This document shows, one piece after another, positions 1 through 7,602 of a DNA stretch of 11,487 bases. The translations under genes were made by a program, and so were the position numbers. Below the pieces are notes generated by a model. The model ran no database searches and was not told the DNA's origin. It saw only the letters and a list, made by a program, of their open reading frames with translations. How positions within the stretch are numbered: the stretch's first letter is position 1; the number at the start of each line of letters is the position of its first letter. Source of the DNA: Candidatus Zixiibacteriota bacterium (GTDB taxonomy: Bacteria > Zixibacteria > MSB-5A5 > JAABVY01 > JAHJOQ01); contig DAOVLC010000010.1 in assembly GCA_030631455.1 (NCBI GenBank), positions 1 through 11,487 on the forward strand, given 5' to 3'.

Positions 1-2394
1 GTGTATCGTCCTATCGAACAGAAACCCGAGCTCGGACGCGCCAACCAGGATTTGAAGGAAGACAACCTCTATCGGATCGATGAGGATTGCATGCGTTGGT
101 GCTACTACGAATTGAATCTTTTCGGAGATCCGACTGTCACTTTCCGACAGATCAGCTCAATTGCTTTCGATTATCCCGCTGGTATTCCTACAGTTCTTAC
201 TCCCGGGCAGCCTACTTCTGTCGAGGTTGTTGTGAGCGGTCTATTCGACGGGGAGCCGGTGCCGTCTTCAGGTCAGCTTCACTATTCCATTGACGGCGCG
301 GCCTACGTGACCATTGATATGGACGAATTCCCGACGAATCACTACGACGCGGTATTGCCAGCTCTTGAATGTGGCTCTACGATCGAATTCTACTTCACCG
401 CGGAAGAAGCATCCTACGGAACGTTCAGCGATCCGAGGAACGCACCAACGGAGGTGTACAGCGCCATACCGGCACAGGATATTCAAGTCTCATTCGAAGA
501 TAACTTCGAAACGGATCAGGGTTGGACAACGGAGGTTCTCGGTGCGACCAGTGGCGATTGGGAACGCGGTGTGCCCGTTAATGATCCGGGCTGGGAATAT
601 GACCCTGCTTCCGACGGCGATGGAAGCGGCCAGTGTTTCCTGACGGATAACCAAATGGGTAATACCGATGTAGACGATGGCGCGGTCAGACTGTTCTCAC
701 CTGTATTAGACATGTCTGGAGGTCAGGTCGTCATCTCGTACGATTACTACCTCTATCTCACCAACACAGCGGGCGGCGTTGACATGCTGCTGGTAGAGAT
801 CAACAGCAACGGCGGCGTCGGCAGCTGGATCGAAATCGCAAGACACGACACGGACGGCAGTACTAACTGGCGCCAGCATAACATCGACCATGCCACCATG
901 GATGCCGCTGGAGTTGAACTGACCGCAAACATGCAGCTCAGGTTCACCGCAAATGATGCCGATCCACAGAGCATTAACGAATCAGGTATAGACCATTTCC
1001 AGGTAACTGTCTACCTCTGTGACGATATGACAGACACTGACGAAGACGGGATTCCGGACATGGAAGACAATTGTCCCTGGACTTACAATCCGTTGCAGGA
1101 AGACGACGATAGCGATGAATTCGGCAACCTCTGCGACAACTGCCCTACGACGAGCAATCCCGACCAAACTGATACCGATGACGACGGTTCGGGCGATGCC
1201 TGCGACGATTGCACCGACACCGACGGTGATGGTTTTGGCAATCCGGGCTTCCCGGCCAATCTCTGCGATGTCGACAACTGCCCGTTCGAGCCGAACCCGA
1301 ATCAGGAGGATTCTGACAGCGACGGCCTGGGCGATAGCTGCGATCATTGCACTGATATTGACGGTGATGGTTTCGGCGATCCCGGTTTCCCGAATAATAC
1401 CTGCCTGATCGATAATTGCCCCACTATCGCGAATGCCGATCAATCCGATGCCGATGAAGATGGGCTTGGTGACAGTTGCGACGTCTGCACCGACACTGAC
1501 GAAGACGGGTACGGTGATCCCGGTTATCCGGCGAATACTTGTGAGGTTGACAACTGTCCCGGCGTTGCGAACCCGGACCAGGCTGATTCGGACGATGATG
1601 GAGTGGGCGACCTCTGCGATGCATGCCCGAATGACCCGGATGATCTATGCTGCGATCCGCAGTTCGACAATGAGCCACCAGTGATAACCTCTGGATCATC
1701 TATCACGGTCACACCGGGAGAATCATTCGAATACACAGCGGAGGCTTCCGATCCAAACTGTGACGGCACCGGCCTTGACATCTCTTTTGCCGACATACCG
1801 TCCTGGTGCTCACTCACAGACCTGACAGTCTCAGGTACGGCGGAATGCGGCTATGCCGATACATCATTTAGGGTTTTGGTTTCAGACGGTGAACTGGCAG
1901 ATATGGTTGTGGTCACAATCACAATTGATAATTCGAATGTCGCGCCTGCGATTGATGAAGTTGCGAATGTAGTTCTTCACAATGACGTTACGTTTGAGTT
2001 CTACCCTGACTTTACCGATCCCGATGATACGGAGCATACGATAACGTATTCGGAGTATCCGTCGTGGTGTACTGTTCAGAATGATTCGGTTATTGGTATT
2101 GCTCCAGAAGAAGCTTCAGTGCAGACACTGACAGTCGCGGTAGCAGATTATTGCAGCGCAGACACGATGTCCTTCGACATCTCGACGTTCTTATGCGGTG
2201 ACACTGACCAGTCCGGAGAGGTCGATATCGATGATGCCGTATTCCTTATCAATTACGTGTTTGCAGGTGGTCCTGCTCCGGAACCAATGGAAGCGGGCGA
2301 TGCTGACTGCTCCGGCGATGTCGACATTGATGATATCGTTTACCTTATAGCATACATCTTTTCCGGAGGACCGGAAGCATGTGAAGGCTGCTGA
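1..2394 (+). CDS. Exported multidomain protein, probable C25 (gingipain-like) peptidase C-terminal part, with dockerin (5' partial)
   Basis: The frame is open from the first base, and no signal peptide or catalytic domain is present, so the gene very probably begins upstream of the window. Residues 10-48 (ELGRA...., then [10 protein letters not shown] at 39-48) look like the end of a peptidase C25 domain, which typically closes with an LxGDP motif; the catalytic His/Cys would lie upstream and cannot be checked. After that I read an Ig-like domain (about 55-155), a MAM/jelly-roll-like beta-sandwich (about 165-340, opening [11 protein letters not shown]), an Asp/Cys-rich thrombospondin type 3 block (344-551), two Ig/cadherin-like domains (about 555-640 and 645-731) and a dockerin type I-like domain (732-797) with two DxDxSGxVDIDD calcium loops. 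It is probably an exported, calcium-dependent protease or adhesin. It lies 129 nt before a second dockerin-tailed peptidase on the same strand. The C25 call rests on a short segment; the calcium-binding and dockerin calls are stronger. Confidence 0.75.
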   Translation: MYRPIEQKPELGRANQDLKEDNLYRIDEDCMRWCYYELNLFGDPTVTFRQISSIAFDYPAGIPTVLTPGQPTSVEVVVSGLFDGEPVPSSGQLHYSIDGAAYVTIDMDEFPTNHYDAVLPALECGSTIEFYFTAEEASYGTFSDPRNAPTEVYSAIPAQDIQVSFEDNFETDQGWTTEVLGATSGDWERGVPVNDPGWEYDPASDGDGSGQCFLTDNQMGNTDVDDGAVRLFSPVLDMSGGQVVISYDYYLYLTNTAGGVDMLLVEINSNGGVGSWIEIARHDTDGSTNWRQHNIDHATMDAAGVELTANMQLRFTANDADPQSINESGIDHFQVTVYLCDDMTDTDEDGIPDMEDNCPWTYNPLQEDDDSDEFGNLCDNCPTTSNPDQTDTDDDGSGDACDDCTDTDGDGFGNPGFPANLCDVDNCPFEPNPNQEDSDSDGLGDSCDHCTDIDGDGFGDPGFPNNTCLIDNCPTIANADQSDADEDGLGDSCDVCTDTDEDGYGDPGYPANTCEVDNCPGVANPDQADSDDDGVGDLCDACPNDPDDLCCDPQFDNEPPVITSGSSITVTPGESFEYTAEASDPNCDGTGLDISFADIPSWCSLTDLTVSGTAECGYADTSFRVLVSDGELADMVVVTITIDNSNVAPAIDEVANVVLHNDVTFEFYPDFTDPDDTEHTITYSEYPSWCTVQNDSVIGIAPEEASVQTLTVAVADYCSADTMSFDISTFLCGDTDQSGEVDIDDAVFLINYVFAGGPAPEPMEAGDADCSGDVDIDDIVYLIAYIFSGGPEACEGC
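1030..1653 (+). repeat. Thrombospondin type 3 calcium-binding repeat block, including three tandem 46-residue units
   Basis: Residues 344-551 of the first protein are packed with DxDxDGxGDxCD and DNCPxxxNPxQ motifs, the signature of thrombospondin type 3 calcium-binding repeats. Within the block, three consecutive units of exactly 46 codons (138 nt) begin at 1210, 1348 and 1486. Each starts CTDxDxDG[FY]G, contains an inserted PG[FY]PxNxC segment, then DNCP, and ends DxDGxGDxCD. In this family Asp side chains wrap calcium ions and paired cysteines crosslink the units. The inferred role is a stiff, calcium-stabilised stalk between the enzyme part and the C-terminal domains. Confidence 0.85.
2194..2391 (+). 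other. Dockerin type I-like domain of the first protein
   Basis: Residues 732-797 contain two calcium loops, [12 protein letters not shown] and [12 protein letters not shown]. Each is followed by a helix ([12 protein letters not shown] and [12 protein letters not shown]), with cysteines at both ends of the domain. Both loops keep acidic or Ser ligands at the usual EF-hand-like positions 1, 3, 5, 9 and 12. In clostridia such domains bind cohesins. In uncultured FCB-type bacteria they are frequent C-terminal tags with no known partner, and no cohesin is visible in this window. Confidence 0.85.
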
Positions 2395-2462
2395 CAAGTA
2401 TGCGGATGAGGGTGGAACCTGATTCGCTGAATTGAGTTACGATTGATGAGAAAACGATTAGC

Positions 2463-2492
2463 TATAGGCCGCTTCGTGAAAGGCCGAATATA
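2463..2492 (+). promoter_or_regulatory. Imperfect inverted repeat in the 129-nt gap between the two exported-protein genes
   Basis: TATAGGCC (2463-2470) can pair with GGCC (2482-2485) plus TATA (2489-2492) if GAA is bulged out, leaving an 11-nt loop. No T-run follows, so it does not look like an intrinsic terminator. It sits about 30 nt upstream of the next start codon, whose ribosome site GAAGGTG lies at 2513-2519. It could be an mRNA-stability or regulatory hairpin, or chance. I see no convincing -35/-10 pair in this gap, so the two genes may be read through. Confidence 0.2.
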
Positions 2493-2523
2493 GAATGTAA
2501 TGCGAATTAACAGAAGGTGAGAA

Positions 2524-5500
2524 ATGAGAAGTCGATTCATATTGATCGTAACACTTCTGCTGTCATTGATAGCATTATCCAGCGCTATGGCAGGTGAGAC
2601 ATATTTCAAGTTCGATGTCCAGTCGCGGGAAGAGATGATTAAACTCACGAAAGTGATTTCGATCGACAATGTCGTCGGTACTGAAGTGTATGCGTACGCG
2701 AACGATGAGCAACTGGCAAGATTTGAGAGCCTCGGTTACGCGTACACGGTACTTCCTCCCCCATCGACCCTCATCCAGCCGAAGATGACGACGGAAAAGA
2801 GCGGAATGAAGGACTGGGATGCATATCCGACTTATGACGCGTATGTCAGCATGATGTATCAGTTCGAAGCTGACTATCCACTTATCTGTGATGTTCAGAA
2901 CGTCGGTTTCACAGTGGAGGGGCGTGAACTTCTGTTTGCCAAGATTTCGGATAATGTCTATGTGGAGGAGAATGAGCCGGAGGTTATGCACACAGGCACG
3001 ATGCATGGCGATGAAACGGCCGGCTATGTGCTACTACTGAGATTGATCGACTCTCTTCTTGTCAGCTATGGTTCCGATCCCCGTATCACTGACATGATCA
3101 ACAACATGGAGGTATGGATTAACCCGAATGCGAATCCGGATGGTACCTATGCCGGCGGAAACAGCTCGGTATACGGTGCAACACGTTACAATGCGAATGG
3201 CTATGATCTGAATCGTAATTTCCCCGATCCTGAAGATGGTCCGTATCCTGGAGGTACGAGACAAACCGAAACGACAGTCATGATGGAACTCGCCGAAAAC
3301 AACCGCTTCATCATTTCGGCCAATTTTCACGGCGGCGCTGAGGTCATAAACTACCCGTGGGATACATGGAGTCAGAGACATGCAGATGACTCTTGGTGGA
3401 TAAATGTTTCAAGAGCGTACGCCGATACGGTTCACGACTACGCTCCAAGCAGCTACATGGATGGCTTCGACAATGGAATCACCAATGGATACGACTGGTA
3501 TTCCATAAATGGTGGACGTCAGGATTACATGACCTATTTCCGCGGAGGCCGCGAAGTGACGGCAGAGATATCGGGCACGAAGCTTCTCCCCGCAAGCCAG
3601 CTGCCGGCGCACTGGGAATACAACAAACGATCCTTGATCGACTGGCTCGAAAACGCACGTTATGGCATAACCGGACTCGTCACCGAGGTCTCTACCGGTT
3701 ATCCGGTTGATGCGACAATAACGGTAGTCGGCCACGACATCGATAGCTCCCGCGTTTTCACCGATCCTAATATTGGTGATTACCACCGCATGATTGATGC
3801 CGGAACGTATGATCTTGAATTCTCTGCACTCGGATATATCACACAGACGATTGAAGATATATATGTGTCAGCCGGTGGCACCGTGATACAGCATGTACAG
3901 ATGGAGCTTCTGCTCGACGAGCCGCTCCTGAGCTACGTGGGCAACGATGCCGGCCTAATCAATCCCGGAGATGCCGTCGCGATGCATATAACGCTCAGGA
4001 ACGACGGCGGAAAAAACGCGGACAATGTATCAGGTACCTTGTCTACCGCTGACACTCTTGTAACTATCACTCAGGACTTCTCGACGTTTCCCAATATCGC
4101 GAAATTGGGTGGCCAGGCTCCGTCAAACAATCTCTACATGTTCGACATTTCGCCGTCATGCCCGCTGATGCACTCAGCGGAGTTCGAGCTTTATGTCGAA
4201 GCAGACGGAGGATATGTCGATACTGTCACCTTCAATGTGATGGCTGGACAGCAGGTTGAGGATTTCGAAACCGGAGCGTTCGCACAGTACCCGTGGGAGA
4301 TGGGTGGAGATCAGCCATGGACCGCAGTTACATCCGGAGTATACGAGGGTGCTTATTGCGCAAAGTCCGGTGATATAGGCGACTACGACACATCGAGCGT
4401 ATTCGTAACTCTTGATATTACGTCCGGCGGTACGATTTCATTCTACTACAAAGTTTCATCCGAGTCCGGCTGGGATTACCTCGAATTCTTCATCGACGGA
4501 AGCAGAAAAGACAGGTGGTCCGGCGAGGTTGGATGGACTGAGGCGTCGTACTCGGTCACATCAGGCACGCATACATTCAAATGGCAATACATGAAAGATG
4601 GTAGTCAATCGAATGGTGGCGACTGCGGCTGGGTCGACTATATCATCTTTCCCGCCGCGACAGTGCCTATCGATATCACGACCGAATTCGTTCCTGACTG
4701 GACAATCGGAGTATTCTATTCTCAGCAGCTTGTAGCCTCAGGCGGCAGCGGTCAGCATACGTGGAGTGATCTTTATGGCGATCTCGACGGTACCGGGCTA
4801 TCGCTATCCACATCGGGACTACTTTCAGGCACCGCGACATCAACCGGCACGATCAGCTTCACCGCGCATGTCGAAGACAACGGCGGAGCTTCGGACGATC
4901 AGCCGTTCAGTTTTACGATGAACGCCGTTCCCGAGATAACGACTACATCCCTACCTGATTGGACCGAGGACTGGGCATATTCGACGCAGCTTCAATCGAC
5001 AGGCGGCACAGGTGTAAAAGGTTGGAGTGATTTGAACGATGATCTCGCAGGTACAGGACTGTCTCTGACTCACACCGGTCTGCTATCCGGTACGCCGGCG
5101 ACTGCCGGTACAATCAGTCTGACTGTTCATCTTGAAGATGAGGCTGGCGCCTATGATGAGCAACCGTTCAGCTTCTCGATCAACCCGCCACTCGAAATAA
5201 CTGCGACGTCTCCTCCCGATTGGACCGCCAGCGTCCCGTATTCGGCTCAGCTTCAGGTTACCGGTGGTACAGGCACGATGATCTGGAGCGATCCGAACAA
5301 CCATCTGTCCGGAACCGGGCTTTCGCTGTTATCGAGTGGGCTGCTGTCAGGCATACCGAATACTCCGGGTCTGATCAACTTCACGGCGCATATCGATGAT
5401 GAGATCGGAGCATATGACAATCAGCCATTCAGCTTCACGATCAACCCGGCGCTCTCAATCACCACGCTCTCCCTTCCATCCGCGACGGTCGACGAACCGT

Positions 5501-5922
5501 ACTCCGAACAGCTCGAAGTTACTGGCGGCACAGGTGACAAGGTCTGGAGCGATCTGAACGATGATCTTGTCGGGACGGGATTATCCCTGTCAACCACAGG
5601 ACTTCTCACTGGCATACCATCGTCTGAGGGCTCGATCAGCTTTACGGCACGTGTCGAAGATGAGATTGGAGCTGATACGCAAGCACCTCTCTCTATAGAA
5701 GTAGGGCACAGCTGGATATGCGGCGACGCAAACGCCTCTACGGAGATCGATATCGACGACGTGGTTTACTTGATTGCGTACGTATTCTCTGGTGGCCCGG
5801 CCCCCGAGCCTCTGGAGTCGGGTGATGTTGATTGCACGGGCGAGATAGACATCGACGACGTTGTCTATGTGATCCAATACATATTCGCAGGCGGCCCCGC
5901 CCCATGCGCTGACTGCCCGTAA
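2524..5922 (+). CDS. Exported M14-family zinc carboxypeptidase with Ig-like repeats and C-terminal dockerin
   Basis: This complete 1132-residue protein starts at ATG with GAAGGTG 4 nt upstream. A signal peptide covers residues 1-23 (MRSR, hydrophobic core, AMA before Gly24). Residues 24-98 look like a propeptide. The M14 domain (about 99-380) has zinc ligands H161 and E164 in HGDE, H269 in ANFHGG, the substrate-binding pair N230-R231 in DLNRNF, and the probable catalytic E348 in EVTAEIS. It is thus predicted to be an active metallocarboxypeptidase removing C-terminal residues, closest to the carboxypeptidase D/N type. A transthyretin-like domain follows (about 381-462), as in that subgroup, then a beta-sandwich (about 465-575), a MAM/jelly-roll-like domain (579-715), four 87-residue Ig-like repeats (716-1063) and a dockerin (1066-1131). 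The protein shares its tail with the upstream peptidase, suggesting a common destination. Substrate preference cannot be read from the sequence. Confidence 0.92.
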   Translation: MRSRFILIVTLLLSLIALSSAMAGETYFKFDVQSREEMIKLTKVISIDNVVGTEVYAYANDEQLARFESLGYAYTVLPPPSTLIQPKMTTEKSGMKDWDAYPTYDAYVSMMYQFEADYPLICDVQNVGFTVEGRELLFAKISDNVYVEENEPEVMHTGTMHGDETAGYVLLLRLIDSLLVSYGSDPRITDMINNMEVWINPNANPDGTYAGGNSSVYGATRYNANGYDLNRNFPDPEDGPYPGGTRQTETTVMMELAENNRFIISANFHGGAEVINYPWDTWSQRHADDSWWINVSRAYADTVHDYAPSSYMDGFDNGITNGYDWYSINGGRQDYMTYFRGGREVTAEISGTKLLPASQLPAHWEYNKRSLIDWLENARYGITGLVTEVSTGYPVDATITVVGHDIDSSRVFTDPNIGDYHRMIDAGTYDLEFSALGYITQTIEDIYVSAGGTVIQHVQMELLLDEPLLSYVGNDAGLINPGDAVAMHITLRNDGGKNADNVSGTLSTADTLVTITQDFSTFPNIAKLGGQAPSNNLYMFDISPSCPLMHSAEFELYVEADGGYVDTVTFNVMAGQQVEDFETGAFAQYPWEMGGDQPWTAVTSGVYEGAYCAKSGDIGDYDTSSVFVTLDITSGGTISFYYKVSSESGWDYLEFFIDGSRKDRWSGEVGWTEASYSVTSGTHTFKWQYMKDGSQSNGGDCGWVDYIIFPAATVPIDITTEFVPDWTIGVFYSQQLVASGGSGQHTWSDLYGDLDGTGLSLSTSGLLSGTATSTGTISFTAHVEDNGGASDDQPFSFTMNAVPEITTTSLPDWTEDWAYSTQLQSTGGTGVKGWSDLNDDLAGTGLSLTHTGLLSGTPATAGTISLTVHLEDEAGAYDEQPFSFSINPPLEITATSPPDWTASVPYSAQLQVTGGTGTMIWSDPNNHLSGTGLSLLSSGLLSGIPNTPGLINFTAHIDDEIGAYDNQPFSFTINPALSITTLSLPSATVDEPYSEQLEVTGGTGDKVWSDLNDDLVGTGLSLSTTGLLTGIPSSEGSISFTARVEDEIGADTQAPLSIEVGHSWICGDANASTEIDIDDVVYLIAYVFSGGPAPEPLESGDVDCTGEIDIDDVVYVIQYIFAGGPAPCADCP
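4669..5712 (+). repeat. Four tandem 87-residue Ig-like (putative Ig, He_PIG type) repeats in the carboxypeptidase
   Basis: Repeats begin at 4669, 4930, 5191 and 5452 (residues 716, 803, 890 and 977), with an exact spacing of 261 nt. Each has ITxxxxPxxT, YSxQL, a GG[ST]G turn, WSD, L.GTGLSL, a GLL[ST]G turn and a closing QPFSF-like strand; the fourth is the most changed near its end. The GLxL....G.LxGxPxxxGxxxFT pattern is typical of bacterial putative Ig repeats used as spacers or binding modules on exported proteins. Unit length is strictly kept, but synonymous positions differ, so the duplications are not recent. Confidence 0.88.
5719..5919 (+). other. Dockerin type I-like domain of the carboxypeptidase
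   Basis: Residues 1066-1132 form two loop-helix units, DANASTEIDIDD and DVDCTGEIDIDD, each followed by VVY[LV]IxYxF[SA]GGP. Counting by eye, 43 of 66 positions match the dockerin of the preceding gene. In the first loop the usual Gly at position 6 is Thr and position 3 is Asn, a mild departure from the calcium-loop consensus. The second loop is regular. Confidence 0.85.
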
Positions 5923-5952
5923 GGTTGAAGAGTCGCATATTCTTGACAATTA

Positions 5953-5982
5953 GGGGGGCCTGGATGATCAAGGCTCCCTTTT
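5953..5982 (+). terminator. Intrinsic (Rho-independent) terminator after the carboxypeptidase gene
   Basis: GGGGGCCT (5954-5961) pairs with AGGCTCCC (5971-5978) to give an 8-bp stem with one G-U wobble. The loop is 9 nt (5962-5970), and TTTT (5979-5982) follows. It lies 31 nt after the TAA stop of the carboxypeptidase and separates the exported-peptidase region from the membrane-gene cluster. Confidence 0.8.
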
Positions 5983-6083
5983 CATCTCTGAGAATATCAA
6001 ACTGGTTCACTTCGAATCCATTTTCGAGCCTTGTCTAAACCGTTTCCACGCAATCGCCGAACTCCATAAGACGGCCGATTTGG

Positions 6084-6114
6084 GGTTTGACAAACCATAT
6101 TCTCGGCATATCTT
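6084..6114 (+). promoter_or_regulatory. Candidate sigma-70-type promoter overlapped by a perfect palindrome
   Basis: A consensus -35 box TTGACA (6087-6092) is followed after 16 nt by TATCTT (6109-6114), which matches 4 of 6 positions of TATAAT. The -35 box lies inside GGTTTG-A-CAAACC (6084-6096), a perfect 13-bp inverted repeat, and another GGTTTG occurs at 6123-6128 just before the ribosome site. The placement suggests a repressor operator that would block the -35 region. Promoter rules in this lineage are not known to me, so the call rests on resemblance to the general bacterial pattern. Confidence 0.5.
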
Positions 6115-6138
6115 ACCGATGCGGTTTGAGGAGGCCTT

Positions 6139-6771
6139 ATGTCATCGTTTCTGAGCAAACAATTACCTATGGCAGTTGCGTTTTTTGCCGGGTTTGTCAT
6201 GATCGTTGCCTTTTTCTCCGGCAATGCCTTCATCTCATGGTTTTCCCAGCAGCAGTTGAAATGGATCACGATTGTGGGTGGATTCGCGCTGCTTCTCGGA
6301 GTCGCGTCGATAACCCGCGTATCGCTTGCCCACGTAAGGCAGAGAAAAACTAACTGGCCGTACAAGGTTGTGCTGCTGGCATTCCTGACCGTATCATCCG
6401 TATTTGCCATCTTTCAGGGGACAGAACAGGGGACAGTCTACGACTGGCTTTTCCAGAACATGAACGCCCCGATGATGTCGACAATGTTCTCCATGCTGGC
6501 GTTTTTTATCGCGTCAGCCGCATATCGTGCGTTCAGGGCGAGAACTTTGGAGGCGACAATATTGTTAATAACAGCGACGATTGTTATGCTTGGCCGAGTG
6601 CCGTTGGGTCGTGCTATTTTCAGTTACCTTCCCCAGGTTACGGACTGGATTATGAATTATCCCAACCTCTCAGTACAACGTGGGATAATCATTGGTGCGG
6701 CCCTCGGCGCGGCCAGCATGTCTCTTCGGATAATTCTCGGCATAGAGCGAACATATCTGGGGAGGTCATAG
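6139..6771 (+). CDS. Conserved-looking six-TM integral membrane protein, function unknown
   Basis: This 210-residue protein starts at ATG with a strong ribosome site GAGGAGG (6128-6134). Hydrophobic segments lie at about 10-29, 41-59, 75-93, 112-132, 138-154 and 182-201, giving a likely six-helix inner-membrane protein. Basic loops such as HVRQRK (65-70) and RAFRAR (130-135) should face the cytoplasm. The C-terminal stretch (about 186-208) is Gly/Ala-rich and ends LGIERTYLG, which looks like a conserved motif because it carries charged residues next to a membrane helix. I see no transporter, channel or enzyme signature. It is the first gene after the promoter candidate and is followed after 3 nt by the next gene, so the two are probably translated together. 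Function unknown; gene reality is well supported by length, ribosome site and spacing. Confidence 0.85.
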   Translation: MSSFLSKQLPMAVAFFAGFVMIVAFFSGNAFISWFSQQQLKWITIVGGFALLLGVASITRVSLAHVRQRKTNWPYKVVLLAFLTVSSVFAIFQGTEQGTVYDWLFQNMNAPMMSTMFSMLAFFIASAAYRAFRARTLEATILLITATIVMLGRVPLGRAIFSYLPQVTDWIMNYPNLSVQRGIIIGAALGAASMSLRIILGIERTYLGRS

Positions 6772-6774
6772 AGT

Positions 6775-7602
6775 TTGGCCTCCCGATTCCTGCGTATTAT
6801 CACTAATATAGACAGAAGGGTCATCTATGCGGCTGTATCTCTGTCTGTCGTTGCGCCCCTGATATTCAAATTCCCGATGCCGATCTCCATCTCACCGGAA
6901 ACAGTAACTCTTTACGAAAGGGTGGAGGCCATCCCGGACAGTTCGACTATCATACTTACGTTCGACTATTATCCCTCAACGCTCGCCGAGACTGAACCGA
7001 TGTCGATCGCGGCTCTCAATCAATGCTGGCGAAAGGACCTGAAGATCATCACCCTCTCGACAGTCGGGCTCGGCGGTCCCAGTATAGCAGACCGGGTGAT
7101 GGCGACTATGGCTGAGCAGTTCGGGAAAGTGTATGGAGTCGATTATGTCAATCTCGGATATAAGGCCAATTATCAGGCTGTGCTCCTCGGACTCGGCAAA
7201 TCGATCAGATCGATTTATCCTACCGATTTCTACGGCACTCCGCTCGATTCGATTCCAATTATGCGGGGAATCGACAACTATGAAGGTGTAGAGTTTATAT
7301 TCATCGTATCGGATAACACAATTGTCGACTTTTGGGTCGGCCTGGTAAATGCTCAATACGGCACCGAAATGGGAGCAGGAGTCACTGCTGTGATGGCGCC
7401 GAAGTTCTACGCCTACGTAAGAGCCGATCAGTTAGTCGGTCTACTTGGCGGAATGAAGGGCGCAGCAGAATACGAGGAGCTGGTAGGGGCCGTTGGTATG
7501 GCTACAACAGGCATGGGCGCACAATCGATGGTGCACTTGATGATCATATTCTTCATCATAATGGGCAACATCGCTTACTTCATCGGTCGAAGGGAAAAAT
7601 GA
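6775..7602 (+). CDS. Doubly anchored membrane protein with large extracytoplasmic alpha/beta-like domain, function unknown
   Basis: The chosen start is TTG at 6775, 9 nt after GGAGG (6761-6765) and 3 nt after the previous stop, giving 275 residues. A basic N-terminus (NIDRR) precedes a TM helix at about 16-31. A second helix at about 253-271 (MIIFFIIMGNIAYF) is followed by GRREK. Under the positive-inside rule both ends are cytoplasmic and residues 32-252 lie outside. That domain alternates beta-like strands (STIILTFDYYP, KIITLSTVG, VEFIFIVSD) with helices, suggesting an alpha/beta fold. The Gly-rich stretches GVTAVMAPKFYAY (202-214) and QLVGLLGGMKGAAEYE (219-234) look like functional motifs. 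I recognise no catalytic signature. Lying between two multi-TM genes, it could be the sensing, binding or enzymatic part of a three-protein membrane complex. Confidence 0.85.
   Translation: MASRFLRIITNIDRRVIYAAVSLSVVAPLIFKFPMPISISPETVTLYERVEAIPDSSTIILTFDYYPSTLAETEPMSIAALNQCWRKDLKIITLSTVGLGGPSIADRVMATMAEQFGKVYGVDYVNLGYKANYQAVLLGLGKSIRSIYPTDFYGTPLDSIPIMRGIDNYEGVEFIFIVSDNTIVDFWVGLVNAQYGTEMGAGVTAVMAPKFYAYVRADQLVGLLGGMKGAAEYEELVGAVGMATTGMGAQSMVHLMIIFFIIMGNIAYFIGRREK

Noticed and set aside
1..3. GTG at the first base as the true start of the first gene
   Set aside because: No signal peptide follows, and the frame begins with what looks like the tail of a peptidase domain; the GTG coincides with the window edge, so the gene is most likely cut.
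982..1443. Long minus-strand open frame opposite the calcium-binding repeats
   Set aside because: It mirrors the Asp-rich repeat block, producing a low-complexity Ile/Val/Ala/Arg sequence, and has no supporting ribosome site or neighbours.
1210..1623. CRISPR array or DNA-level repeat element
   Set aside because: The periodicity is 138 nt and in frame, with changes mainly at synonymous or conservative sites, so it is protein repeat structure.
2194..2391. Type IX secretion (Por-type) C-terminal sorting domain
   Set aside because: The tail has paired DxDxSG calcium loops and LIxYxF helices, which fit dockerin and not the beta-rich Por sorting domain.
2463..2492. Intrinsic terminator between the two exported-peptidase genes
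   Set aside because: The inverted repeat needs a bulge and has no following T-run, so it is listed only as a weak regulatory hairpin.
7332..7598. Upstream ATG for the third membrane gene
   Set aside because: It would overlap the preceding well-supported gene by 271 nt and add a basic, non-membrane, low-quality sequence; the ATGA overlap start is better.
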